64,000 nucleotides of DNA, taken from Siphonodentalium dalli (taxonomy: Eukaryota; Mollusca; Scaphopoda; Gadilida; Siphonodentaliidae). Both the position numbers and the translations under genes were made by a program. Below, in pieces: positions 32,665-42,619 of the stretch. How positions within the stretch are numbered: position 1 is the stretch's first letter; each line of letters opens with the position of its first letter. Location of the stretch: the NCBI GenBank assembly GCA_032622095.1, contig CP136064.1, positions 276,545,614 through 276,609,613 on the forward strand. The letters run 5' to 3'. Below the pieces are notes generated by a model. The model ran no database searches. It worked only from the letters and a program-made list of their open reading frames with translations, and was not told where the DNA came from.

Positions 32665-32878
32665 CGGTAAAACTGCGTCTGCTCTGACGTCTAAGCTGCT
32701 TAAGATTTCTGAGACGTCAGAAGAAGGAGGTGGAGCAGCATCAGATAGTCTGTCAAGGACAGCAAAGATCATGTTAGCGGCAGCTGGTACCTCAAACAAA
32801 TTCAGCCCGGCTAGAAAAGTGAACGACTCTGAGCGGAAAGTTTATTCCAAGACACAGCTCGAAAAAGAGGCACCTCAG
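32665..32878 (+). CDS. XRCC1-domain gene, exon B
   Basis: Acceptor TTTCTAG at 32658-32664 and donor CAG|GTACTT at 32879. The single leading C completes the codon left open by exon A (AA + C), then 71 codons run without a stop and end in phase 0. The product is polar and low-complexity: Ser/Thr/Glu-rich (KISETSEEGGGAAS), then AKIMLAAAGTSNKFSPARK, then a basic/acidic stretch ERKVYSKTQLEKEAPQ. No domain is recognised; it looks like a flexible linker after the XRCC1 domain. The phase match to exons A and C supports it more than the sequence itself. Confidence 0.72.
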
Positions 32879-33099
32879 GTACTTGAAACAGAAAATAATC
32901 ATATTTTAATTCAGTCTTTCACTTTCAACTTACACTTATTACGCCAAACGACAAAAATGTTTGGTTCCCGGGCAATTTTTTTTATTCAAATCAATGAGGG
33001 ACGGAGGGTTTTATTTTTATTATTTATTTTTGTCAGTTGTTATAGTAAGTGTAGTAATTGTGTATATTAACCTGGCTTCCCCATTGTGAGTTCATACTT

Positions 33100-33662
33100 A
33101 GGCATAAAAAAAAATACCTTTGTTTCCTGTAACCCTCCCTCCTGTTTGCCAGATGGCCCCCATAAACTTTTTATTTGCAAAATAAAAAAAATCCCAAAGT
33201 TCCCAATTTACAGTCTGAAAATTTCCAATCTCATTCTCTGAACTTGACTTTATTCTTCCAATTTCTTATTAGTTTAAGTTGCTGGTTTCAATTCAGTGAG
33301 TCATTAGCCTAATTAACTTGCAAAATCGCACTCACAAAACGCACTAAACCAGGGATAGTGGGCTAACAAACATCCAAAAACAAGATTCCTCGAAAATAGG
33401 CAACTTTAACGCAAAGTCTTTTAGACTGATGGGTATGGAATATGTTTATTAACTCAATTTGATATGTTTGGGGGTGTTGATTAATAGATATTAAATGGCT
33501 TTGGACATATGTGACAATTGATTGTTTCATAGAAATTCTCCAAAATTGTTAAATTTTCTGATAGTTAGGCACTGAAGCATGTAACCCCAGTATGAAAATT
33601 GGATGAAACATTGATGATTTGCGTGAAGGTGGGAATTTTTCTAGCATGTCAATATTGTTCAC
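33100..33662. other. Intron, nothing recognised
   Basis: AT-rich intronic sequence between exons B and C with no repeat I can name before the hAT-like element at 33671. Confidence 0.4.
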
Positions 33663-34808
33663 ATACAGGGTAGGGTCCTGCGAATATTCGATATTCGAAT
33701 CGAGATTCGATTCGAAAGTCAAATTCGATTCGAATTCGAGTCAAAATCTCCAACTCGAAATTTCGAATATATATGGATGAAATTATAGGCTGCTTGCGAA
33801 CAGGTACACACGTCGATCTTAGCTATTTCTGTGCCATATAATTCCCTAAAATTATGAATATATGCGCTTTATAATTTTTATTGTACATCACGATTGTACG
33901 CATGCTATTAAATAAGTATGGCCAGTAATTAGCCACTAAATTAGGACCACTAAATACGTCTGAATTCTAGCTTTGAACATGGTTGCCAAAAGCTCTGAGA
34001 TCGCCGTTGGACCGACGACGCACGTATATTATAATAACTATGAGACTGAGCAACTGCTAGCGTTATTGCAGACTATCCATCTCAGGTTCCGCGTGATGTG
34101 TATGTGACATCGCTGATGATGTAAACAACACGTGTTTCAGGCGTCGAAAAGTGCATGTTGATGGAGTTTTCTTTTGAAGTTGACTGTCAGTTGCGGAGCG
34201 TTCCTTTGACACTTGACAATAAGTCGTCCGTTATTCGTGTTTATTTTAAACACGATAAGCTTCTTAGACAGTAAAAGAACTTACACGTGTGCCGAATACA
34301 ACATGTGTATAAATCGCAAGCATCTGGGACAACGACCCATCTATGGAATCAGTTCCAGAAGCACCCAGTACTACACAAACAGGCTACCCTGCGACTGTTG
34401 TTGCATCTTCAAGTTTACAATAACGGGTGTTTCCGAATGCCCATTTGCAATTTTGCATGTACATGCAAACTGTACAAACTTTGCGTGATTTTAGTTCCGA
34501 TAAGCCGGTTATATATTAATCGTCGTAACGTCCGCATGGACGTTTTGATCTGTTTTTTTTTTCTTCTCGACGATAATCAATTGAATTTAATAGTATCGCG
34601 ATCGATGGTTGATCACCACATAAGTTATGATGGAACTTCATGGAAGTTCATAGAACGTTTCAAACATCACCTAATCGTTGGCAAAACATGCCTAATTAAG
34701 AATGCAACACACATGTATAATTCGATTCGATATTCGATTCGATTTCTTCAATTCGATTCGATATTCGATTCGATCAAAATCTCCAATTCGCAGGACCCTA
34801 ATACAGGG
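33663..34808. mobile_element. Non-autonomous hAT-like element with ATTCGAAT subterminal repeats
   Basis: The element is 33671-34800 (1130 bp). Inverted ends are TAGGGTCCTGCGAAT (fits YARNG). The 8-bp target duplication ATACAGGG lies at 33663-33670 and 34801-34808. Inside each end are clustered ATTCGAAT/GATTCGAT motifs (33685-33770 and 34718-34790). The interior has open frames but none resembles a transposase; these are not annotated. Intronic (B-C). Confidence 0.9.
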
Positions 34809-35460
34809 AACTCATGCTTTAACGCAACATGTTATGGAATAACTACTTAATTCATTATGCACGTACTAAATTATACCAAGAATCAATCATAAATAAAAGT
34901 CCTGACTATAATTTGTAAATAATAATTTCAACTACTAGAATAAAGTCTATATCAGTTTTATAGAGGTATTGGCTTAGTATTTTTGTGTCCAATGTGGGGA
35001 AGGTAGTGGTGTGGTGAAAGCTTCTGTAAGACAATAGATTCAAGAAAGCCACTCCTAAATGCGAGATTTGTACAGAGCAGTCTGACTCCTGTTATTGCCA
35101 GGCCATATGATAAATAAAAACTTAAATAAAAGTATATAAAATAAAGTGCCTTGCAAGTTCATTACAATATTATATCTAGATAGACTATATACATTATTAC
35201 ATAGTATATCTGTATCTACAATACATTAAGGAATGGCTGTTATTGCCTTGTGCGTTATGGGAATTAAAAAAAAGAAGAAGAGGTTTACTCCCCCTTTTTT
35301 GGTCTGTCCGAGCTGGTCCGAGTAGATATCTCAATCATAGGTTGTCAGATCTTAATGAAATGTGCTATGGATATTCACCACTATGAGGACTATGATGAAA
35401 ATATTGACTTTTGGGTCCGACTCTGCTCGAGTTTCTTAGCCATATGTTGTATGAATGCTG
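34809..35460. other. Intron, nothing recognised
   Basis: AT-rich intronic sequence. A segment near 35290-35420 (GTCTGTCCGAGCTGGTCCGA, CTTAATGAAATGTGCTATGG) resembles the start of a pearl-like repeat, but only one unit is present. Confidence 0.35.
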
Positions 35461-35461
35461 C

Positions 35462-35632
35462 GTGTAGGTATGCACTGGGCGACTGGCCGACAGCATTGTA
35501 GGTATGGTACATGTGGGTATGCACTGAACTACTGGCTGCTTGTATGTATGATACATGTGGGTATGCTCTGAACTACTGGCGGGTTGTATGCATGATACAT
35601 GTGGGTATGCACTGGGCGACTGGCCGAAAGCG
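35462..35632. repeat. ~44-bp tandem repeat
   Basis: About four imperfect copies of ATACATGTGGGTATGCACTG then (AACTACTGGC or GGCGACTGGC) plus a TTGTATG spacer, with a 44-47-base period. Confidence 0.8.
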
Positions 35633-35678
35633 CAGCTCTTGTATTGACTTTTGTAAGTTGTGTTCTCCTTTGTTCCAG

Positions 35679-35754
35679 TTCAGTGATCAAGTCAAATATT
35701 TTCTCAAGAGCCTCAATCTACATGAAATGGATCTAGACTCTATAAAACTAGTCG
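35679..35754 (+). CDS. XRCC1-domain gene, exon C
   Basis: A strong pyrimidine tract and acceptor (TTCTCCTTTGTTCCAG, ending 35678) and donor G|GTAAGA at 35755. The exon is 76 bp, entering in phase 0 (matching exon B) and leaving after one base (matching exon D). It encodes FSDQVKYFLKSLNL then HEMDLDSIKLV, an amphipathic helix followed by an acidic patch. No domain is recognised. The short exon is trusted because of its splice signals and phase on both sides. Confidence 0.7.
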
Positions 35755-35784
35755 GTAAGATAGAAACTAATTTTAATTAATCTA

Positions 35785-36024
35785 TAACCATTATAGGTAA
35801 GTGGGTGTCTGACCAGGTGTTTTATATGTTAACCATTATAGGTAAGTGGGTGTCTGACCAGGTGTTTTATATGTTAACCATTATAGGTAAGTGGGTGTCT
35901 GACCAGGTGTTTTATATGTAACCATTATAGGTAAGTGGGTGTCTGACCAGGTGTTTTATATGTTAACCATTATAGGTAAGTGGGTGTCTGACCAGGTGTT
36001 TTATATGTAACCATTATAGGTAAG
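35785..36024. repeat. 45-bp tandem repeat with iterated splice-donor motif
   Basis: About 5.3 copies of a 44/45-bp unit containing CCATTATAGGTAAGTGGGTG and TCTGACCAGGTGTTTTATAT. Each unit holds the strong donor-like string TAG|GTAAGT. The array begins 30 bases after the real donor of exon C. Part of the motif (GTGGGTGTCTGACCAGGTG) also occurs singly at about 38298-38316, so the unit probably derives from a dispersed repeat. Confidence 0.88.
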
Positions 36025-36132
36025 GCCAAAAAAAAAAACATCTGTGTTTCCGGTTACCCGACCGACCTGCCGAAATTGGGCCGACCTGGACTTTTTTTCT
36101 TCAAATTTCAATCCAAAAAAATAATTTCAACC

Positions 36133-36173
<41 letters not shown>

Positions 36174-37114
36174 TTTAATGCATGTAATTGGCATGTAAAC
36201 ACATCTATATCGTTAAATATATACTATTTGTAATACGACCCTGCCTAACTATGCTTAAAAGCCATGTTCTGATTGGCCAGTGGCCCGAGTTACCATGGCT
36301 ATCTCGTTCCAGTTTTGTGGTACAATTCTACTTTTTCCGATTGTACCACGAAAAAAATCGGTTTATTCAGATCGCGCACGCGACTTTTCCCGTCTTTTCT
36401 AACTCCGCGCAAACGGGGCATCAACGGAGTACACACGCACCCGTAACCCTTTGAATTTTGCTACATCTTGACAATCTTGCGAATTTTCTAGCGATTTGTC
36501 GCTTGAAACCAGTTTGATTGCCAATGAATATGGTCCAAATGATGTTATGGTATATTGATATATGTTACGACCAAAGAAAGTTACTTAATAAGTATATTAA
36601 ATGACAAAATAAATCCATGGGGCCGGGCTGTGCATTCGTCGATTCGAATCTCGATCATATTCGATATTTCGGAATAAAGTTGAAAATGAAAGCGTTTGTT
36701 CACCAGTACAGAAGGGGGATAAGATTAGTTTAGTAAACTAGATCATTTAGATCGCTTTGTGTAAGGAAAATGGTCCATAGTCGATGATCATATTCATGTT
36801 GTCCCAACAACGTTCAACACAGAAATGACCGCAATCGTATTTCCTGTACAATTTAAATGAAAGGCACGGGCGCCGCTGAAAACACATTGTTTTTTAGCCA
36901 ATCACAACGATTAGTTTCTAGAAGAGGTGCCTCGAAAAGTCAACGGGGGAATTTCATAACAAGACAAGATTACCGGAGTACTCCATGCAAAGAAATCGAG
37001 TACGCCCAATACGAATTACACCACGAAATGTTTTCTCACCTGAGACCGAAAAAGCGCAGTATTTCGTTGACTATTCAGTCGAATTGTGACCATAAACTTT
37101 CAGTCGTATTACAA
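36025..37114. other. Intron: A-rich tract and unclassified repeats
   Basis: 36040-36125 carries CGGTTACCCGACCGACCTGC and A-rich blocks, followed by a ~42-base poly(A) run (36129-36170). GTGGTACAAT near 36318 and ATTGTACCAC near 36340 form a small inverted pair. GTGCATTCGTCGATTCGAAT near 36630 resembles a hAT subterminal end fragment. The forward open frame at 36857-37123 has no recognised similarity and is not called as a gene. Confidence 0.45.
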
Positions 37115-37261
37115 AAGAAATAAATACACGGTGTATCGGTGTGTATGGTCAAGTTGTACCACAAAAAACTGATTGTAGGACTCCGCTACGCGTCGTCCTA
37201 CAATCAGTTTTTTGTGGTACAACTTGACCATACACACCTCTACACCGTGTATTTATTTCTT
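37115..37261. repeat. ~147-bp near-perfect palindrome
   Basis: Arms run from AAGAAATAAATACACGGTGT inward to GATTGTAGGAC, a loop around TCCGCTACGCGTC, and back. There are only 2-3 mismatches in ~66-base arms. A foldback element or cruciform-prone site in the intron between exons C and D. Confidence 0.88.
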
Positions 37262-38800
37262 AAATACTATGTTTACATTAAGCAGCAATAATTTTAGATC
37301 GAATTTTCAAAAACAATTTACTTCTATTAAAATACATGTCCATTTGTGGTTGCAGATGAATCCCAATCTCACCAAAAAATCTGCAGTCTTTAAAACCTGC
37401 CTGTGGTAATCTTGTTTGTTCAACTCCCATGTCTTGTGGGAAGAAGTCTTATCTGTTAGAGAGTAATATACATGTAGAAGCCATTCTATATCAGAATTTA
37501 AAGTTCCTCTCCCCAGTCAATCAAGGATTCATAGTGTTCATGCATAGTAACTAGTATGCATACAGACCGTATAAAGATGACTGCTTGCCTACCATCAAAC
37601 ACCCTTCTGGGATGGGCACTAAAAAGGCACATGAAATTATCTACTGGTTTGTTCGGGTGTATCAAACTTACAAGCATGCATATGCCAGTGTGTAAAAGGA
37701 ACTTCAAAGTTGGGGCCAATTTGAATGCTGAGGTGTGGTACCTCAGTCAAGGTGTGGCCTGTGGTACCATTTTCAGTGTGGTGTGGGACTTTATATTTCA
37801 GTGCAGTTGAGGGGTGTCTGAGGAACATTTACACCCTGTGCAATGTGTCTGAGGCGCATGTGAGATATGTGTCTTAGGTCCTGAGGTGTATGACCAAATA
37901 TTTAAGTGAGGTTTGAATTAATATCATACAAGTTATGTTATTATAAAGTAATAGAAAAGCCCTATTATGGTGTATGTCTTGGGCCTGTTGATATGTCAAT
38001 ATTGTGCTCTGAGGAAGATGTGCCACCACAATCTAAACTGAGAGAATAATTACAAGAGAGCTGCATAATTGAGTGCCTGGGAGGCATTTGTTTGTTCACA
38101 TTGACAATACTTATCATATTATTGTGTTACATTAACTGTTTACTTGCAATATACATGGACAGCCTTAACACAAGTATAAAGAGTAAGCATTAATGTACTT
38201 CTTAACTGTTCGGGGGAAGAAAAAAAAAATCCCTACCTACCTACCTGGAATTTTTTGGCACCGTAATAGGAAACAAATAAGTTTTTTTTTTAGGCCTAAG
38301 TGGGTGTCTGACCAGGTGCCACATCTGATATGGTCAGCGAAAATAACACCTGGCCCTCCGGAATGACAGTAACAAGTCAGACAAATCATACCTAGCAACA
38401 CACAACAATCAGCGATATACAAACGCCAATCATTTCGCCATCGAGACTAATTGCATTTAATAAATATATAAGAATGAAGGTGTGTGCTGTAAATTTGGAT
38501 AAATATTCTTTAAAATAACTAGTTTGAGCAAGATTATTCTCCATTTCTATTTGATCACACAACCGGAGTGTTTCACATCACTTTAACGTAACAAGAACAA
38601 CAAGGATGAGAACACAAGGTTATAACAAAGCTTATAAGCCTGTATAATGTTCATGGTAACATTTGTACCGAAAGGCGTGCTATATGTGGAATGTTATAAC
38701 CTGTTGGAATTGTCGTCTATTATAGGGGACGAGTCTCAATGACCAATATAATCTTTGAATCAGATTGTGAAAATCCTTTATGAACCCTGTATACATTTGG
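37262..38800. other. Intron, no gene recognised
   Basis: No further exon is supported. 38290-38375 carries a dispersed repeat piece (GTGGGTGTCTGACCAGGTGC .. GGCCCTCCGGAATGACAGTA) that also occurs at about 1958-2030 (CCCTCCGGAATGACAATAAC). Confidence 0.45.
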
Positions 38801-38807
38801 AGGAACA

Positions 38808-39049
38808 TTAACCCTTTGATTGCCAGGTCGATTTTTGTATGAACCCATATACCCTGTGCCAATGCATTCTCTTATATATGCGAGTTGACCATAGGTCGCC
38901 TCGCATATATAAGAGAATGCATTGGCCTAACAATTTTTTTTTTTTTTACAATTTTTTACAAATTTAATAATTTATTCTTATATTCTTTAACAGACTTATT
39001 TTGTAGGTTTAGGGCCGATGAGATCGGCCCCTGGCACTCAAAGGGTTAA
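38808..39049. mobile_element. TTAA MITE, 'GAGTGCCAGG' subfamily, single hairpin
   Basis: TTAA at 38808-38811 and 39046-39049; ends CCCTTTGATTGCCAGG / CCTGGCACTCAAAGGG. One shared ATGCATTCTCTTATATA hairpin. Same subfamily as 21086-21303, 16 bp longer through the T-rich linker. Confidence 0.88.
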
Positions 39050-39060
39050 GGATATATGAG

Positions 39061-39522
39061 AAGACAACCAAGCCTGCAAATAGCGTGCCTGTCATTTGCA
39101 GAATGATATCCCCAGAGGGTGAATTTAGTGACGCTATCCCGCATATCGGGCTAGCATCACTAAATTCACCCTCTGGGGACCTCATTCTGCTTAGGCCCTC
39201 TACTTCTGTGGTAGACCTAGGATCAGATTGAAGTTCCCTAGTTGAAGATGGTGATGTTCAACTATTGGGCACCTCGATTATGCATATTATCTGCTGCAAA
39301 TTAGGGGATATAGAAACTTCCCAGAAGGGAAAATGTAGCTAAAAACAATGCTAATTTGAGACTATAGATACTTCCCAGAAGATGAGGCATAAGCAGAATG
39401 AGGTCTCCAGAGGGTGAATTTGGTGATGCTATCCCGCATAGTGGGCTAGCATCACTAAATTCACCCTCTGGGGACCTCATTCTGAAAATGACTGACACGC
39501 TATTTGCAGGCTTGAAGACGAC
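39061..39522. mobile_element. CAAGCCTG hAT-type MITE, full length
   Basis: The element is 39069-39514 (446 bp): inverted ends CAAGCCTGCAAATAGCGTG, a ~95-bp hairpin at each end, and AT-rich centre. Target duplication AAGACAAC / AAGACGAC (39061-39068, 39515-39522; one mismatch). Non-coding. Confidence 0.9.
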
Positions 39523-39603
39523 AGCCAGAACAAAATGATAATACAAGTGCAGAAGTTCAAATTCATTGGTGGGAAATGTTTAGATAATAAATTCAACAAA
39601 CAA

Positions 39604-39848
39604 CCTTTGGACTGAACATTTTCTAAGGGAACTACTCGTCAATGAGTCTTTAGTATAGAAAGGATTAATAAGGGAACTACTCATCAATGAGTCTTTAGTA
39701 TAGAAAGGGTTAATAAGGGAACTACTCGTCAATGAGTCTTTAGTATAGAAAGGGTTAATAAGGGAACTACTCGTCAATGAGTCTTTAGTATAGAAAGGGT
39801 TAATAAGGGAACTACTCGTCAATGAGTCTTTAGTATAGAAAGGGTTAA
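39604..39848. repeat. 45-bp tandem repeat, five copies
   Basis: Five nearly identical copies of GGGAACTACTCGTCAATGAG, TCTTTAGTATAGAAAGG, GTTAATAA. The 45-base period is a multiple of three, which makes a spurious 15-residue repeated peptide on the minus strand. Intronic. Confidence 0.92.
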
Positions 39849-39875
39849 CTTCATGCAGGTTTCAAGGTTTGTGTT

Positions 39876-40250
39876 CAGGTCTCAACATTTGCAGAATGTG
39901 GTCCCCAGAGAATGTTGAATTTAGTGACCCTACAGCAGGGTGGATCACTAAATACACCTTCTAGGGAACCTCATTCTGCTAAATAGGCCTATCTTCTCCA
40001 GAAAGTATCTTTATAATCTTTAGAAACATCTTTATTAGTTGCATAATTGCATGTGGCCAATGGGTGCACATCACCGTCTTTACCTAGGTGTCTAGGTCTC
40101 CCATAGCAGATGAGGTCATACAGAATGAAATACCGATAGGATGAATTTGGTGACACTATCCCGCTTTGCAGGTCTGTGGGGTAGCATCACTAAATTCACC
40201 CTATGTGTCCCCATTATGCAATTGACAGGCACCTTATTTTGAGACCTAGC
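39876..40250. mobile_element. hAT-type MITE, diverged (CAGGTCTCAA ends)
   Basis: A divergent relative of the CAAGCC family: left CAGGTCTCAACATTTGCAG, right CAATTGACAGGCACC..TTGAGACCTA, with both hairpins eroded (GAATTTAGTGACCC..GGATCACTAAATACA; GGATGAATTTGGTGACAC..). The short centre retains AATTGCATGTGGCCAATGGG. No target duplication is visible. Confidence 0.7.
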
Positions 40251-40309
40251 TATCACAATGTGGTTAAGCTTTCCCTTGCGAACGTTACCTATTGAAAAGA
40301 GGGATTAGT

Positions 40310-40708
40310 TTATCCCTTTACCCAACAGAAGGGCCCTGTGCCAATGCATTCTCTTATATATGCGAGTCGACCATAGGTCGCCTCGCATATATAAGAGAAT
40401 GCATTGGCTTAACGCATTCAAAATTATAAAACTGTTAAAGAATGTAAGAAAAAATGGTAAAAAGTGTTAAAAAAAGATTTTTTTTAGGCCAATGCATTCT
40501 CTTATATATGCGAGGCGACCTATGGTCGACTCGCATATATAAGAGAATGCATTGGCACAGGGCATAACTGTAACTATCACAATGTGGCCAAGGAGCCGGT
40601 TCCAATGATATCCATATTTGTATGGTTCTATTGAGACAGACCGAAGATATTTTAGGCTGTTGAAGCTTTATTTGGCCGGTTTTGGCCGGTTTGTTGGGTA
40701 AAGGTTTT
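40310..40708. mobile_element. TTAA MITE, CCCAACA subfamily, two hairpins
   Basis: About 40314-40704: CCCTTTACCCAACAGAAGGG at the left, TTGTTGGGTAAAGG at the right, and two shared hairpins at about 40341-40408 and 40489-40556. The flanking TTAA is mutated on both sides (TTAT left, TTTT right). Closely matches 8909-9300. Confidence 0.85.
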
Positions 40709-40714
40709 ATAGGC

Positions 40715-41143
40715 ATATTATGAAGGCTGTATATATGATATTATGAAGGTTGTGTTATATTATGAAGGTTGTATCGTATTATGAAGGTTGTGTTATATTA
40801 TGAAGGTTGTGTTATATTATGAAGGTTGTATCGTATTATGAAGGTTGTGTTATATTATGAAGGTTGTGTTATATTATGAAGGTTGTGTTATATTATGAAG
40901 GTTGTATCGTATTATGAAGGTTGTGTTATATTATGAAGGTTGTGTTATATTATGAAGGTTGTGTTATATTATGAAGGTTGTATCGTATTATGAAGGTTGT
41001 GTTATATTATGAAGACTGTATTATATTATGAAGACTGTATCATATTTTGAAGACTGTATCATATTTTGAAGACTGTATCATATTGTGAAGGCTGTATTAT
41101 ATTATGAAGGTTGTGTTATATTATGAAGGCTGTATTATATTAT
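40715..41143. repeat. 19-bp minisatellite upstream of exon D
   Basis: About 22 copies of TTATGAAGGTTGTGTTATA with variants (TGTATCGTA; AAGACTGTATCATATT). The last unit ends ~38 bases before the first base of exon D, close to or overlapping where a branch point would lie. Confidence 0.92.
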
Positions 41144-41181
41144 GAAACCATTCCAATTTTCCTTATTCATTCTTATTTCAG

Positions 41182-41340
41182 ATTTGCGCCATCAATTAGA
41201 GAAAAGACTCCAAAGGAAACTGTCCAAAGATGAAAAAAAAATGTTTTTCAATTCTTCAAAGGAATTGTTATCGGAGGTGTTTTCAAATTCAAATACAACC
41301 AGTATGCCAAGCCTCCCTCCTCAAAAAGTTAACTTTCCAG
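41182..41340 (+). CDS. XRCC1-domain gene, exon D
   Basis: Pyrimidine-rich acceptor TTCTTATTTCAG ending at 41181 and donor CAG|GTATGT at 41341. The 159-bp exon completes the Asp codon left by exon C (G + AT) and leaves after one base. It encodes LRHQLEKRLQRKLSKDEKKM, FFNSSKELLSEVFSN and a Ser/Pro stretch ending KVNFPG. The first part is predicted helical and strongly basic; no family is recognised. Together with exon C it may form a small helical module distinct from canonical XRCC1 linkers. Confidence 0.75.
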
Positions 41341-41719
41341 GTATGTATGACAGATATGTAGTGATATGTAGACATTATTCCATCATCGAATACAATGCAG
41401 GCGTCATAGGTGAATTGTGGTCGATGAGATGAAAGTACGACATCTGAAAAAAACTGTGAATTAAGTAAAAACAATTTCAATTTTCTCTTATGCCTAGGAA
41501 ATTTTCAATAAAGTGTTGTTATCATTGAATTATGATAAATTATTTCTCACAAGGTAAACTAACATGTTATGATAGCTTAATTGCAGAACAGACTCATTAC
41601 TTGTTCTTGATAGATCCCCTTGTTGACTTGTTGAGGCACCACAAGAGAAATTGTGTAGATATCCTATTATTACAGGTATGTACAGCTGGAATCCTCATCC
41701 AAGAATCCTCGATGATCCA

Positions 41720-42182
41720 ACAATGTTCAAGCCTGCAAATAGTGTGCCTGTCATTTGCAGAATGAGGTCCCCAGAGAGTGAATTTAGTGATGCTACCCCA
41801 CATAGTGGGCTAGCATCACCAAATTCACCCTCTGGAGACCTCATTCTGCTTATGCCTCATCTTCTGGGAAGTATCTATAGTCTCAAATTAACATTGTTTT
41901 TAGTTACATTTTCCCTTCTGGGAAGTTACGATATCCCCCTAATTTGCAGCAGATAAAATGCATAAACGAGGTGGCCAATGGGTGAACATCACCAACTTCA
42001 ACTGGGGAACTTCAATCTGATCCTAGGTCTACCATAGCAGTTGAGGGCCTAAGCAGAATGAAGTTCCCAGAGGGTGAATTTGGTGATGCTAGCCCGCTAT
42101 GTGGGATAGCGTCACTAAATTAACCCTCTGGGGACCTCATTCTGCAAATGACAGACACGCTATTTGCAGTCTTGACAATGTT
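41720..42182. mobile_element. CAAGCCTG hAT-type MITE, best-preserved full copy
   Basis: The element is 41728-42174 (447 bp), with inverted ends CAAGCCTGCAAATAG..CTATTTGCAGTCTTG, a ~95-bp hairpin at each end and AT-rich centre. Exact 8-bp target duplication ACAATGTT at 41720-41727 and 42175-42182. An 8-bp duplication is typical of hAT; the ends fit the hAT consensus only in part. In the D-E intron. Confidence 0.92.
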
Positions 42183-42404
42183 GAGAATATACATTGGGGT
42201 ATCATCCCTGGTCAAGTGATCCTGCTATTATGCTATGATGCTGGTGGCCCTGCTGAATTCTTATGATGTGGGTAGGGCAAACTGATGCCGTTACAAAAAA
42301 GTCCGATATTTGTTCTAAAGTTGTCATTTTCACGGTGTTTGGCAATTTGAGAGAAAACCACTGTGTGTATGAAACATTCAAGAACATACATATTTTTGAA
42401 ATAT

Positions 42405-42615
42405 ATAATAACTAGCTGGTGAGCCCGACGTTGTCCGGGCTATTCAAAAACCAAATTTCAAGTCGATAGCTCCACCCGTTTCCAAGATCTGGTCTGCACA
42501 TGCGCGAAGCTTGCGTCGCACGGGCTCGGCGACCCGATAAAAATCGTATCCGGGGCAAGATACATTCACATAGCAAACTTCAAGTCGATAGCTCCAACCG
42601 TTTGCCAGTTTCACC
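42405..42615. repeat. Unclassified repeat with duplicated segment
   Basis: Begins near AACTAGCTGGTGAGCCCGAC and contains two copies of TTCAAGTCGATAGCTCCA (about 42457 and 42579). It may be the terminal part of the adjoining LINE or a separate element. Confidence 0.4.
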
Positions 42616-42619
42616 ACTC

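Noticed and set aside
33671-34800. Retroviral or LTR element
   Set aside because: Ends are inverted, not direct repeats, with an 8-bp duplication; no gag/pol reading frame.
34287-34850. 187-residue frame in the 33.7-34.8 kb element
   Set aside because: No hAT transposase features (no RW..C dimerisation motif or zinc-finger BED pattern), and it runs through the terminal repeat into flanking DNA.
36857-37123. 88-residue forward frame next to the 37.1-kb palindrome
   Set aside because: No recognised similarity; its end overlaps the palindrome arm, and there are no splice sites in a phase compatible with exons C and D.
37212-37409. Possible exon (acceptor GTGGTTGCAG at 37354, then ATGAATCCCAATC.. 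and donor-like GTAATC)
   Set aside because: Joined to exon C in the required phase it hits a TAA at once, and exons C and D already agree in phase without it.
39580-39822. 80-residue protein with 15-residue repeats
   Set aside because: It is a frame artefact of a 45-bp non-coding tandem repeat, a period divisible by three.
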